A program made the translations under genes and the position numbers. Under the pieces are notes generated by a model. That model was not told the origin of the DNA and did not search any database. It worked only from the letters and a program-made list of their open reading frames with translations. Below are positions 38,876 to 49,900 of a stretch of 64,000 nucleotides of DNA, piece by piece. The stretch is taken from NCBI GenBank assembly GCA_001600355.1, contig BCJU01000001.1, forward strand, positions 1,385,178 through 1,449,177, in the 5' to 3' direction. Positions within the stretch are counted from its first letter, which is position 1, and every line of letters begins with the position of its first letter. The stretch is from Meira nashicola. Taxonomy: Eukaryota; Basidiomycota; Exobasidiomycetes; Exobasidiales; Brachybasidiaceae.

Positions 38876-39875
38876 CTTAAGCTATTTAGAGGAAGAATTG
38901 GATGAAGGGGGCTTGTGATGAAAGGATTATTTTTGAAGGAAGAAGTGATCCTTATATAGTCTATCATCCTGTGTATGCACAACAAAGAAGGAGGACCAAA
39001 AGTGGGGATACCTTTTTGTTTAAAAAAAGGCGGACTTACGCGTTAAATTGCAAGAAATGTTTTAATTTGATCGACAAAGACTGATGATTTTCCATACATC
39101 TTATTAGCTTTGCCGTCATTTAATACGAAAATGCAGAAAAACGAAGCGCGGTTCCGTCCTTGTTTGCAAGAAAGAATATTTATTTATTGTTTTCTGTCAG
39201 CATTTATGAGATTATTTCATTCTGTACCTGATTATGAACTGTCATTTTATGGCTGGTTTTGCTTAATCAGAGATATCAACAGGGTCCGCGGTGGTGTTGC
39301 TTATAGGATTGCAAATTACCATATATTGAATCGAGTTAAAATACGGAATTGGATATCCGGCCAATTGTGCTATCCATTATTCTTCTTTGCTTTGGCGCCA
39401 ACTGAATTCGTACTTGCGTTCCGAAAATATTGAGAAATTGCTTTTATTCATATCTTGAGAAATTTAGCGGACCTTAATCTTCTACAAATACTTCCTTCTA
39501 CTAACATTCTATACACAGGAATGCCTATGGAAATACGCAAATTACGCCTTCTATGGAACTCGCACGCCTGATTTCAGAGCTCTTCTTAGTCATAGGTTCA
39601 ATTGAATGGATTAAAATAAAGCGGCTCTCGTATTGCTGACTATGAACATGGTGATGATCAATGACATATATTCTCTGATTGAGTCTTGATGGCATTGCAT
39701 ATAGTCTAGTATGTGTGTGCGTGTATGCAAGTATCCGGCTCTCGCTAGAGACGTCTACCCGGTAAGTTATCACACGCGTGTTAAAAAAATGCGGAGAAAA
39801 AGCACTGTAATCAAGCTTAGACTTTTGTTGTCGAATGCTTCTCACTATCATCTTGTCAATCATTCATCATTCAAT
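38876..39875. other. About 1 kb divergent intergenic region
   Basis: Lies between the peptidase and the enoyl-CoA hydratase-like gene. Several short open frames exist on both strands but none shows codon character or a recognisable domain. A GTGTGTGCGTGTATGC-type repeat occurs at about 39712-39727. Probably promoters for both neighbours. Confidence 0.45.
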
Positions 39876-40867
39876 ATGTCATATCCTCAACCATACACTA
39901 ATTTCGGAGAAGTGAAACTTCACAAGCTCGTACTCGAAGCACCTGGCGTGCTAAGGGTAAGCTTTAATCGTGGAAAAGTGAATGCATGGATTGAGCCAAT
40001 GTGGAGAGAGATGGACGCAATCTTTCGATTTGTCGCTCGTGATCCTGACGTGAATGCGATTGTTTTAACGGGAGAAAATCGTTGTTTTACTGCTGGATTG
40101 GATTGTGAGTAAAATGTTGATTAAATGATTTGTAAGCAGGAAACTGACACCTCTAGAACAAACAGTGACAAGTTCCTCGTTAGGAGAAGTAATGGACCCT
40201 GTTGGAGATGATCCAGCTAGACGTGCTATGGTGATGACTTATTGGATTCAAGAATTTCAAGATGCATTAACACAAATGGAAAAATGTCATAAACCCGTCG
40301 TTGCAGCAGTGCATAATGTAGCATACGGTTTAGCAGTCGATCTTTTGAGTGCAGTCGATATTCGATATGCAGCAGAAGATGTTCGATTTTCAATTAGAGA
40401 AGTTGATGCAGGTTTAGCAGCAGATATTGGTACTTTACAAAGATTTCCAAAAATTGTTAGTAATGATTCTTGGGTACGTGAATTGGCTTTTACTGGTAGA
40501 GAATTTGATGCAAAAGAAGCATTACAATTTGGATTTATATCTAAAATCGTTCCTGGTGGAAAAGAAGGTGTTTTTGCTGAAGCTATAAAAACAGCAACAA
40601 TCTTGGCTGAAAAAAGTCCAGTAGCTTTACGTAATACCAAACATTTATTATTACATAGCAGAGATCATTCCGTTCAAGAAGGTTTAACATATACTGCAGT
40701 CTTGAATGGAGCAGGATTACAAGCTGGAGATATTCCAGAAGCTGTGAGTGTTATATTGAAGAAGTGTAATCAATTTCATGCTAATAAACTTCTTCTTTCC
40801 CCTTCTCCCTATCAAACAGATGATGTCAGTCATGCAAAAGAAGAAGCCAAACTTTGCAAAGCTTTAA
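39876..40867 (+). CDS. Enoyl-CoA hydratase/isomerase family, delta(3,5)-delta(2,4)-dienoyl-CoA isomerase-like, peroxisomal
   Basis: Three exons, 39876-40108, 40140-40743 and 40820-40867, give 294 residues. The crotonase fold shows VNAIVLTGENRCFTAGLD (first oxyanion strand), KPVVAAVHNVAYGLAVDLLSAVDIRYAAEDVRF with the second oxyanion segment, and VDAGLAADIGTLQRFPK carrying the acidic active-site position of dienoyl-CoA isomerases. The last exon encodes MMSVMQKKKPNFAKL; the terminal AKL is a PTS1-type peroxisomal signal and appears only after removing the third-position intron, otherwise the frame runs on to an unrelated tail. The first intron that keeps the frame is just 31 nt; its borders are less certain. 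The role would be beta-oxidation of unsaturated fatty acids. Confidence 0.82.
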
Positions 40868-41100
40868 GTGTGACTCTGTACATATATTTTATAAAATTGA
40901 ATGTCTTTTAACGTTTGTGGCGTATAGTGACACTTTTAGCGCGTGTATATGCAGGCTAAGCTCGGAAGATGCTCGGACATTGCACCTCCGAACGAGTCAG
41001 AAGAAAAAGGAATTTTGACTAGATGCATTGATCAGCTTGCGTGATTAAGATTTGCGAATAATTCAACTTGTTCTTCTTTCGTTCATCATAAAAAGGAACA

Positions 41101-42402
41101 ATGCCTTACAACAGTGCAAATAAGTCAAATTTACCAACACCAGGCAAAGCGACTAGAGGTCTTCATGCTGATGATCCTGATCATGTCACAAATCCAAATT
41201 ATCCGCTTGCTCCTTCACTTTCATTAAGTAGTACTTTCAGACTTCCACATCCAACATCACAAATTGGTCAAAAATTAGCTGAAACAGGTGAAGCAGGATT
41301 AGATTGGCAAAAACCTCCTGTTCATATTTATTCTAGATTTACAAGTGAAACAAGAGGAAGAACTGAACAAGTTTTATCAAGTTTATTAGATTCACATGCA
41401 TTAACATATGCAAGTGGATTAACGGCTGCTTATGGTGCAATCTTACATTATGCTCCTAAAGTGATTGCTATTCGAAGAGGATATCATGGCGTTCATGAAG
41501 GTATTAAAATATATTCACGTATCCAAAATGTTAAAGTGATCGATCTTGATGATGAATATCCAAAATTGGACATCGGAAAACGAGGAGATACACCAAAAGG
41601 TGGTTTGCTGGTTTGGGTAGAAACTCCATTAAATCCAACAGGTGAAGCTCGTGATTTGCAATATTATACAAAACGTGCACATGATGCTGGTGGAGTGATT
41701 GCAGTTGATTCAACTTTTGCACCTTTACAAGACGTATTCGAACAAGGAGTGGATATGCTCATGCACAGTGCAACAAAGTACTTTGGAGGTCATTCAGATT
41801 TATTGATGGGTATATTGGCTGTAAAAGATAAAAAGCAATGGGATCAACTATTTGATGATCGTAGTCATTTCGGAGGAATGCCAGGCAATATGGAATCATG
41901 GCTACTTTTACGTTCTTTACGTTCTTTACAGGTTCGTTGGCGTCAACAAAGTACAACGGCTACTCGTTTGGTAGAATGGCTTCAAAGTTTGGTACAAGCC
42001 AATTCAACAACATCATCATCACCAGAAGATCAAAAGATCATCACAGCAGGTTTAATTGAAAGAGTATGGCATGCAAGTCTTCAACCTAGAAAAGATAAAG
42101 ATCCAAGTGAAACACCAAGATTCGAAGAAGGCAAAGATTTCAACCCGGCAAATCAAATGAAGAACGGTTGGCCAGCAACATTTGCATTTAGACTTTCAGA
42201 CAAGAAAAAAGCCGCTCTTTTGCCTCATGAAACCACATACTTTGCTGCTGCCACTTCTTTGGGTGGTGTTGAATCATTGTTGGAACATAGATTAGGATCC
42301 GATCCTACAGAAGATCCTCGTTTGGTGCGGGCCAGTGTCGGTCTTGAAGAATTTGAAGACCTTCAAGCTGATCTAAGAGCTGCTTTATTAAAACTCATCT
42401 AA
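41101..42402 (+). CDS. Cys/Met-metabolism PLP-dependent enzyme (cystathionine gamma-synthase/lyase superfamily)
   Basis: A 433-residue intron-free protein. It shows YSRFTSETRGRTEQVLSSLLDSHALTYASGLTA (cofactor phosphate region), LVWVETPLNPTGEARDL, VIAVDSTFAPLQ with the cofactor aspartate, and HSATKYFGGHSDLLMG, where the lysine (about 226) would form the Schiff base. The C-terminal domain ends with YFAAATSLGGVESLLEHR and the usual VRASVGLEEFEDLQADL. The variant motifs RTEQVL and SATKYFGGHSDLL fit the fungal YHR112C-like subgroup better than canonical Str2/Cys3; members act in transsulfuration but the exact reaction is not settled. Likely cytosolic. Confidence 0.85.
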   Translation: MPYNSANKSNLPTPGKATRGLHADDPDHVTNPNYPLAPSLSLSSTFRLPHPTSQIGQKLAETGEAGLDWQKPPVHIYSRFTSETRGRTEQVLSSLLDSHALTYASGLTAAYGAILHYAPKVIAIRRGYHGVHEGIKIYSRIQNVKVIDLDDEYPKLDIGKRGDTPKGGLLVWVETPLNPTGEARDLQYYTKRAHDAGGVIAVDSTFAPLQDVFEQGVDMLMHSATKYFGGHSDLLMGILAVKDKKQWDQLFDDRSHFGGMPGNMESWLLLRSLRSLQVRWRQQSTTATRLVEWLQSLVQANSTTSSSPEDQKIITAGLIERVWHASLQPRKDKDPSETPRFEEGKDFNPANQMKNGWPATFAFRLSDKKKAALLPHETTYFAAATSLGGVESLLEHRLGSDPTEDPRLVRASVGLEEFEDLQADLRAALLKLI

Positions 42403-42455
42403 ACGTCACATGAATCATAGATATACTTTAATTGTTTCGAATTGAATATGATACA

Positions 42456-43015
42456 TTATCCACCTAAAAAGAGAGAGAGAGAATTTAATTAAGATTAATG
42501 TCAGCTTCAAAGTGTAGCATCTGCTGTACATCAGGCAAACTCACCATGCAATGTAGATATTAAACAAATTTGATCGCCATCCTGCAACTCATACTCCATT
42601 TCACCTTCTAATTCCCAATCTGCATCATTTATCAAAACGAGAATGCCAGGTTTCATCGATCCATCCGATTCAACTAACATTCCATGTCGTTCGACAATCA
42701 CATCACGACAAACCAATTGAATTAAATCAGACATGGTTGCAGGATGTCGTTTCTCTGGTGTTTGTTGTGTTTCATTTGTTCCATCGGATATTCCTGCGGA
42801 TCTATCAGAATCTCTTGATAGTTCATTAGGAAACACTTCTGCTGGAATTTGAAGAATGTGCTTCTTCAACTTTTTATTTGCCGTCAATAATTCTGTTCCT
42901 CCTCTTTATGGTGAAGATAAAGTCAGTGAAATGATCAGAATGATTCTCAAAAAATAAGCAACACCTACCCTAACTCTACTGTAATCTTAAGCTGTGGTAT
43001 AGTTGAACCTGACAT
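42456..43015 (-). CDS. URM1: Ubiquitin-related modifier Urm1
   Basis: Three exons, 42969-43015, 42545-42903 and an 8-base last exon 42456-42463, give 137 residues. Urm1 carries sulfur for tRNA wobble-uridine thiolation and can be conjugated to proteins. The beta-grasp start reads LKITVELGGGTELL, and the end ISTLHGG carries the Gly-Gly that is adenylated and thiocarboxylated. The last codons (GGT GGA TAA) exist only after splicing to the tiny third exon with a CTTTTTAG acceptor; without it the frame reads on to EFA. DLIQLVCRDVIVERH and ILVLINDADWELEG are further family landmarks. An inserted Ser/Asp/Thr-rich loop after residue about 45 makes it longer than the usual 100 residues or so. Confidence 0.88.
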
Positions 43016-43178
43016 AACGATCAAGAAGGATGGCGATGGTGATGGTTTCCGGGTAAGTATGTAGTCTAGATGAATCTTCTGAAAATTTGTTTAGCGCTAG
43101 TAAAAAAAAAGCATTCATGCATCTGCAAAAAAAAGCGCGACAGTGTGGAGTCTATTGAATAAATTAAAAATACAGTTT

Positions 43179-44900
43179 CTATTCATTTGATTTTGGTAGC
43201 CATCTTCCTACTTCATCTTTACCATCTTCCACCAATACAAATGTGACTTCCCTACCATGCACTACGTCTAATATACCTTGCCCTATTGATCTATTTGGAG
43301 AAATCCATTCTTGTCGTAAACCTTTAGCTAATCCAGGCTGATAAATGCGTTTCTCAATTTCGTCCGGTGTAAATCGACTTGCTAGCATATAGCTTGGATA
43401 TGGTTTTCTAGTACCTAATCCCAATCGACCAGAAGCAGAATCTAGACCCCAAACAGCTAGCTCCGTTCTCGATCCATTTTTCTCGCCATGCAAAACAGCA
43501 GACGCTTGTTCAAGTCCGGTACTGATTCGACTCGCTCCTTGTAAGATCTTAATTGGTTTGTGAGACAAGAGTCGATCTTTGCCTTGTCCAAGTGCTCCAA
43601 AACCAGCCGTATACACATTGCCATGATCTATTGGAATGTGAATAATGTAAAGTCAGTATCTATCAAGCATTCACTATAGCATTATCAGACTATGTATTAA
43701 CCAAGGTTACCCATGGCAGATTAGCATACCGGATCATCTTCATCAGTGTCCGATTGCCCCGGCAAACTGATATCATCACAGTACATCATGAGCTATACAC
43801 TCACCATCAAGTAAGACCACAAAACTTCCGCCAAACTTGATATCGATAATCTTGGCCCCTTCTAGAATGCTTGCAATACTTCCCGATGCCTCTGTCGGAA
43901 CATCAATTCGATCAATCGGTTCTCCTTGAACAAGTGCTTGAGCATATTCGCTATTACCCCAGCACCATATCCGTCCACTTGCAGTCCATAGACCGCTTGA
44001 ATCTCCTCCAGCAGCCACACCTACGACTGGATCTTCTTCCGTTGGTGGTAAAGGAGGTTGAAAGCTCTCTGGTCGAATCCTTTCAAAAGAAGGCGAAGAG
44101 AATTGAACAGATGGTTGGCCTAATTGTCCATCTGTGTTGATACCACATGTCCGTATCTCTTGAGTGCCATTCGGTAGACGAACTAGTATAACAGTATGAT
44201 CGAGACCGGAGCCAATCGATTCTATGATGGCATCGTCTTCTAAGGAAATGCGGCGAGGTGAAGAATAAAGTTCTAATTGAGGCTCACCACCTTCACTCTG
44301 TGCATAGGGTTTTGAAAATCCTCCTAAACCCAATTGACCGGAAGTATGATTGCCAAAACTGTAAAGAAGAGAAGGTCCATTCTTGTCCTTATTTGCTTTT
44401 GTCAATAACCAACTGCTTCCCAATCCGCACCGAACAGTCTGCACTCCACCTGCTCCTTCAAACCCTGCACCGACCATTCCCCAAGTACTCTCTTGACTTG
44501 AAAACCCAGAACCTAGCTCGCCAAATGTATTTCTTCCAATTGCTACCACCTTGTGAAGTCCTGCTGGGTTTGTACGTGGAGGCTTCTTTTCATCTTCTCC
44601 AATAATACGCTGAGTGGGAAGAGCAGGCGGAAGAGTTGTATACGATAAAAGTGAATGTGAAAATGATGCTGCTATAGATCCAAAAGATATTCCTTGTTCT
44701 ACATCTTCTTGCATTCCCATCGCTAATAGCCAATCTTTTGGCACTTCTTTTAGTGTGCTACTATTTTGATCCAAAACTGATCCGCACCATAATAATCTTT
44801 GAACGTGTTGTATTCTACCTGAGTGAAACAATCTTTTGCATTTTGGTAATACCCTTCTGCTACTACCGGCCAGCGGTGAGCCTTTGTTCCAAAGAGACAT
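43179..44900 (-). CDS. RCC1-repeat protein with mitochondrial-type presequence
   Basis: Exons 43805-44900 and 43179-43627 join in phase 1 to 514 residues. The N-terminus SSRRVLPKCKRLFHSGR is basic and lacks acids, as in mitochondrial targeting sequences. RCC1-type blades follow: WCGSVLDQN, AIGRNTFGELGSGF, SFGNHTSGQLGLGG, CGINTDGQLGQ, WCWGNSEYAQ, and, after the intron, YTAGFGALGQG and VWGLDSASGRLGLG. That is roughly seven repeats, a full propeller. In yeast the mitochondrial RCC1-like protein is Fmp25, involved in respiratory complex III assembly; this could be its equivalent, but the call by name is an inference. Confidence 0.82.
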
Positions 44901-45059
44901 CGTGAATGATGTTATTTATAGTAAGCAAGAAGAAAGAAGCATTTTTAATCCGTGCGCCTGTATTCTGTTGAATTCTTGCTATCACCTTCACGCGTACTTG
45001 TACACTTTTTCTCTACTGACTTCCATCAGGCGGGCTGCCTTGGATCAAATGGTCGGAAA

Positions 45060-45653
45060 ATGAATGGATCATCATCATTTAAACCTTCAGGAAGTGTAAC
45101 ATCACGCTTCGTCAGTCAGACTGATTTGGAAGAAGCACAAAAGAGGAGGGAAGAAGAGGTAAGGGCAACGTATGCACGATTAGGACAAAGTCCTCCTCCT
45201 GAAGCATTAGCAGCCGCACGAAAGGAAGCAGGTGGAGGTGATGGTTCAACATATGATCCTCGTACTTTATACGAAAGGTTAAAAGCGAATAAAGATGCCA
45301 AACAAGAAGCAATCGATGAAAAGTTAAAATTAGGCAATCAATTCAGAGGAATAGATGATAGTGAAAGTATATTTTTAGCACAAGTTGCAAAAGAAAAGAG
45401 GGAAGCAGAACGTCTAAAAGAACGCGAAACGGAAAACGAATTGGAGAGATTTAGAAAAGCTGCATTAGCAAAAGAATCTTCCCCTCCAGCTTTACCAGCA
45501 AAAACAACTACACCAATATCAGCATCAAGTACGAATAAGGGCAAATCAGCAAAGAGAAAACGGGAAGGACTATTGGGTATAGTGAAGAAGAAGAAAAAAA
45601 TACAAAGTGAAGGAAATGAGAAAAACAAAGAAGAGAACAAGAAGGATGAATAG
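45060..45653 (+). CDS. Fyv6/FAM192A (NIP30)-domain protein
   Basis: A 197-residue frame starting at MNGSSSFKPSG; the frame is open further upstream but that part lacks similarity and overlaps the divergent promoter. The family core is plain: RFVSQTDLEEAQKRREEE at the start, then TLYERLKANKDAKQEAIDEKLK, LGNQFRGIDDSESIFLAQV and a charged coiled coil. The C-terminus is Lys/Glu-rich with KRKREGLLGIVKKKKK, a probable nuclear signal. In yeast Fyv6 is a second-step splicing factor; the human relative FAM192A binds the proteasome activator PA28-gamma. Nuclear function in splicing is the likely role. The gene is divergent from the RCC1-repeat gene. Confidence 0.83.
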   Translation: MNGSSSFKPSGSVTSRFVSQTDLEEAQKRREEEVRATYARLGQSPPPEALAAARKEAGGGDGSTYDPRTLYERLKANKDAKQEAIDEKLKLGNQFRGIDDSESIFLAQVAKEKREAERLKERETENELERFRKAALAKESSPPALPAKTTTPISASSTNKGKSAKRKREGLLGIVKKKKKIQSEGNEKNKEENKKDE

Positions 45654-45887
45654 AGCGTAATCTTACAACACAACTCCTGTACACTACATGCATTAATATC
45701 ATATGACACTGTAATTCTATCTTACCTGACCCAATTATCTTTATATGGTTTGTGAGAAGATTTGCTAATAACTCAAGAGCAAATTCGGCTGGTGTGGTAA
45801 AGCATTTCGGAACATCATCAATCAGGTACAAAATTTGTATTTTCTGGTTGGGTCATATATTGTATTGCATGCCTGCGTAGCATAGTA

Positions 45888-45972
45888 GCCTCGTTAGTAT
45901 AGTGGTTAGTACGCGGGATTCATATAGTACTAAATAGACCCCGAGAGGGCAGTTCGATCCTGCCACGAGGCA
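45888..45972 (+). tRNA. tRNA with intron, anticodon probably CAT (Met)
   Basis: Acceptor stem GCCTCGT/ACGAGGC (7 bp) plus discriminator A, D-arm GTAT-AGTGGTTA-GTAC, and T-arm GGCAG-TTCGATC-CTGCC are all clear. The 85-nt gene fits a 72-nt tRNA with a 13-nt intron at about 45925-45937, just 3' of the anticodon loop position 37. U33 is followed by CAT at 45921-45923, hence methionine. The anticodon stem has four good pairs (CGGG/CCCG) and one A-C mismatch next to the loop, so identity is less sure than the fact of a tRNA. A Pol III terminator follows. Confidence 0.75.
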
Positions 45973-46967
45973 TATATTTTTCGATTCCTTCTGGCGTCCT
46001 CAAATTTTTATTTTTTTTTTTTTACTCAGCGTGGGAAAAGTTTTATAAAGCCCTGGAGAATTTCATTTAAACAGTAAACTTTCCGATTAGCTTAGAATTG
46101 ACAGAAATTAATTTCTTGCACTGAATTTCGACAAGCCTAGTCTATTATAGGGAAGTAAGAACCCGAGCTGGGCTGTGTTAGTAACCGCTGAGCAGCCGAA
46201 ATTGCACCGGTCGTTACATACTTGGTCCACGCTAAGCTTTATTTTTGTTGGGGTACTCTAATGTATACAATACGTGGCCTAACCACTGCTTAAAGAGATT
46301 TGCTTGAACTGTGCCTTGAATTTGAACATGACGCGCGGTAACCCTTCTGTATGCGGAGGATTCGTTAAATTTTCTCGGGATACTGGGCGAAAATTAAGCA
46401 AATAGACAGTCACAATTTGTCATGCATATACTTGCCTACGTCGAACAGCTGCACTGTGCGCCCAAGCGGGTTTACAAATAAAAAAAAATAAAAATGGTGT
46501 ACAGATGAACTTTTCCACTGACTATAGCCAATCATTGTAAGTTTTGTACTTTTTAGCTCTCTTACCATTGCACTTTCGATCATACTTGGAGGACTTGTAA
46601 GAGGTCGGTGCACGCCAAAGTTCATTTTACACAGAACAGCATTCCAACACTCGATCTCATCCGCGAATTTTAAAAGTGGGATGGCTAATCAGTCTGTGTT
46701 GGAAGCCTAAAAACTTTTTCCATCATTTACGCCATCCGATAACGGCATACAGTTCAGTAACAATCGAGACTTGGCACGGGGAATCGTGGGACATTCGATC
46801 GAAAAGGAAGATATCATCCTCACAATTCCATCTCCCTCTCCATCATAGTACATCATCACCTTTTTGGAAAGCATTTGTCGATACAAGGAATTTGCTTTTC
46901 GATTGCGTAGAGCGTAAAATATTGCCTATTTGCTACGGATTGGCAGCATCCACATATATTATTCACT
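45973..46967. other. About 1 kb intergenic region and leader of the Mga2/Spt23-like gene
   Basis: No gene is supported. Short open frames on both strands have no similarity to known domains. The 3' half is probably promoter and 5' leader of the large regulator gene starting at 46968. Confidence 0.4.
45977..45981 (+). terminator. RNA polymerase III T-run terminator
   Basis: TTTTT five bases after the tRNA 3' end; a longer T tract follows at about 46009-46023. Confidence 0.7.
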
Positions 46968-49900
46968 ATGAATGTCACAGCCGAACCACAACCATCGTAT
47001 TTGTTTCAATCATATCAGACTGGTGAAAATAATAACGACTCACCACCAAGTTTGACAAACAGCAGCGAATCGCCCCGATCGACGTCAGAAGAAGGGGGCT
47101 CTTCTTCACCGCGTGCATCGTCGTTTAGCGGAGGTAATCTTTCGACGAAATCGAATCAAACTCTTGGCGGTCAAAGGCCCGTCACATTTACTTCTCACAA
47201 TCAACATCCCGTCAACCTAGCAGATGAAGACGAAGACAATTCCATAGCAGAACAAGCAATGAGCCCAAATTGGGAATCTGTCTTTGGCTCTGCCGCTGAT
47301 ACACCTGAGAGTATGGACTTCACCAAAGATAGTGCCACAAACGTTGTACAAGACATAAAGCAGGAAAACCAGCAATCTTCGAGTATTTCGCGTAAAGTGG
47401 CCGGAAATGCAACAGGTAGCAACGATTCCACCACATTTCCATCCACAAAATGGCATTCAGCAGAGGATACAAAAATGACAGACGATGCTATGTTTGAATC
47501 ACTGATACAGCAAGAAAGCTTCGATCAATCCGCCAATGCAGACGCTCGTGAGGATGAAAGCGTTGGAAGCGAAACAAGTGGTCAGAAGATCAGCAGTATG
47601 ACCGCTAAATCACAGCCGTTCAATCTTTCCGCTGTATCAGCACTATCTTCCCGCAGAAATTCCAACGAGAGCGATCAAATGATGTCTTCTCAATCGAAAT
47701 ATCCAAGAGCTTTGCACTCAGGATCACATTACAGCCACACGTCAGATGCAGACTTGCCCTCTTCTTCTCAGATTGTCGTTCGTCCACCTTTGGAAGAATT
47801 GAAAGATCTACAGGTTCATGTTCATGGTATTTCCTTTGCAGGTGCCAAGTCTCGAGTAGAGACACAGATTCGACTTCGTTTGGAGCTCGTGCGGCCGACG
47901 TCTGATGGGGAAGCATCGGCTTCTAGTTCGACTTTTGAACGCATTGGTGTCTTTGATCATGTCAAATTGCCACCATTGACAGGTACAAAGCGAAGATCAA
48001 AGAAACATAAGCAAACAGATGTGGCTACGGAAAAGACTTTGTTCATGGATGCAGCCGTTGTACGTGCGACACCACCCCATGAAAGAGTCTTCGTTTGCAA
48101 AAGTTGTCAACAGCGCGAAAAGAAGCGTGCTCAACGTAGAAAATCCGGCGCAAAGAAGGATGAAGCAAAAGATGAAGATGATCAGCAGTATACATTGGAA
48201 GATTATCAAGAACTAGGAATCGATCCAGAGTCTGCCAATGCAAAGAGTGAGATCAAACGACGATCGGAAGAGGAAGCAGAGAAACGAGTGGTCGTGTTCA
48301 ATTGCGGTGACTTTGTTAACTTTGAAGAGGGACAATGCATCTTGCCAACCCGTATTACATGTTATTGTCGCCATCATCGCGAAAAGACTGGATTCTGTCT
48401 CATCTTTACGATGCGAGACTATCGTGGCAACTTGGTTGCATCCGGCTCCACACCTCCTATCATGATTACCGATGATCATAAATCCGTAGCTGCTGCTGCA
48501 GCTGCCGCAGCGGCTGCTGCCAATACCAGTGCAAGTTCCGACAATATTCGCCGTGTGGATGGTTCTCGTAGTCGAGCTGGTTCATCGGAGAATACTCCTG
48601 AAGGATCGACGATAGCGAAGAAAGGCAATGATTCTAATACGGCGACATTGACAAACGGAAGTTCGACTGCTTCGAAAGGGAGAAAAGCTAGACGTGCAAC
48701 TCGAAGCAAACCATACGGTGATGTCGAAGAGCGTAATGCATCTCGAAGAAGCGGAACATCAGCCAGCCTTTCAACCGGTCAGAATACGCCTGCAATTGCT
48801 CAATCGCCTCCAACATCACAGCCTGATATTAACAATCCTGACTTTTGGAATGCATTTGCAGCAATGGCCAATGTTGCTGGCAGTCCTACAGCTAGTTCAC
48901 GGGCAAGCCAAGGTGTTCAAACTCCTCAAACAGAAGTTACGTCACCAATGCAACAAGCACGATCTCTTTCAATGCAAGGCATGGGTATGGGTCTACCACA
49001 ACAACAGCAACAGCAGCATCTGATAAGTGCTTTGCAACAACTACCGCAACATCAGACTAGCCCCCAAAGCATGGATGCAATGCAACAATGGGTAACAGGA
49101 ATGGCAGCACAAGGTTCAATTTCTTCCCAAACACTTAATGTTGGTCCGCAAAGCATGCCTGGCTTTGATTTGAACACTTTCATGCAAAGCATTCAACGCG
49201 GTCAAGGGAATGGAGATCAAAATTCTATGCAAAATTTGTTAATGTTAGCACGCTCCCTACCTGGGATGACGATGGATGCCAGTATTGCTGGAAATCAAGC
49301 AAATGCTTCAGGATCTGCTCAAGCATCAAACACACCTATTCCATCCATTTCTAAATTAATTCCCGGAGAAGGACCAACGAGTGGAGGAATTGAGGTGACA
49401 GTTTTGGGTGAAAACTTTGTTGGTGGCTTGACGTGCTACTTTGGTGATGTACCTGCAACAAGCACCAGAGTATGGGGTAGCAATACCCTTTTATGTCTCT
49501 TGCCACCAAGTGCTTCACCCGGACCTGTTGCTGTCACGGTGAAAGGGCCTGGATCGCAAGATATTAACGTAGAAAGGTTTAACAATTCTCTACAATTATT
49601 TACCTATATCGACGCAACTGATCGTGCATTGATGGAGTTGGCATTACAAGTTGTCGGTTTGCAGATGACCGGTCAAATGCAATCGGCAAGGGATGTTGCT
49701 ATGCGAGTTGTGGGATCAGGACCAAATCAGAACATGACCAGATCGCAAGGTAATGGAGGCACTACTGGCGGATCACAAGCTGGTAGCACTCATTCGAGAA
49801 ATGCCGTTGCTGGTTTTTTCGCCAATGTGTCTGGAAATCAATCATTCCAAGATTCAGTGATGGGATTCTTGCGTTTATTGGATGTAGATTTGGAGCAAAA

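Noticed and set aside
39110..39433. 107-residue open frame with hydrophobic stretch
   Set aside because: No similarity I recognise, no start context, random-like composition in a region that is promoter for two divergent genes.
44952..45059. Longer start for the Fyv6-like protein (36 more residues)
   Set aside because: The extra residues have no similarity to the family, lie in the divergent promoter, and the next ATG sits right before the conserved N-terminus.
46130..46380. GC-richer stretch after the tRNA considered as a small structural RNA
   Set aside because: I could not find conserved snRNA, 5S rRNA or SRP RNA sequence blocks or a convincing stem set; no support beyond composition.
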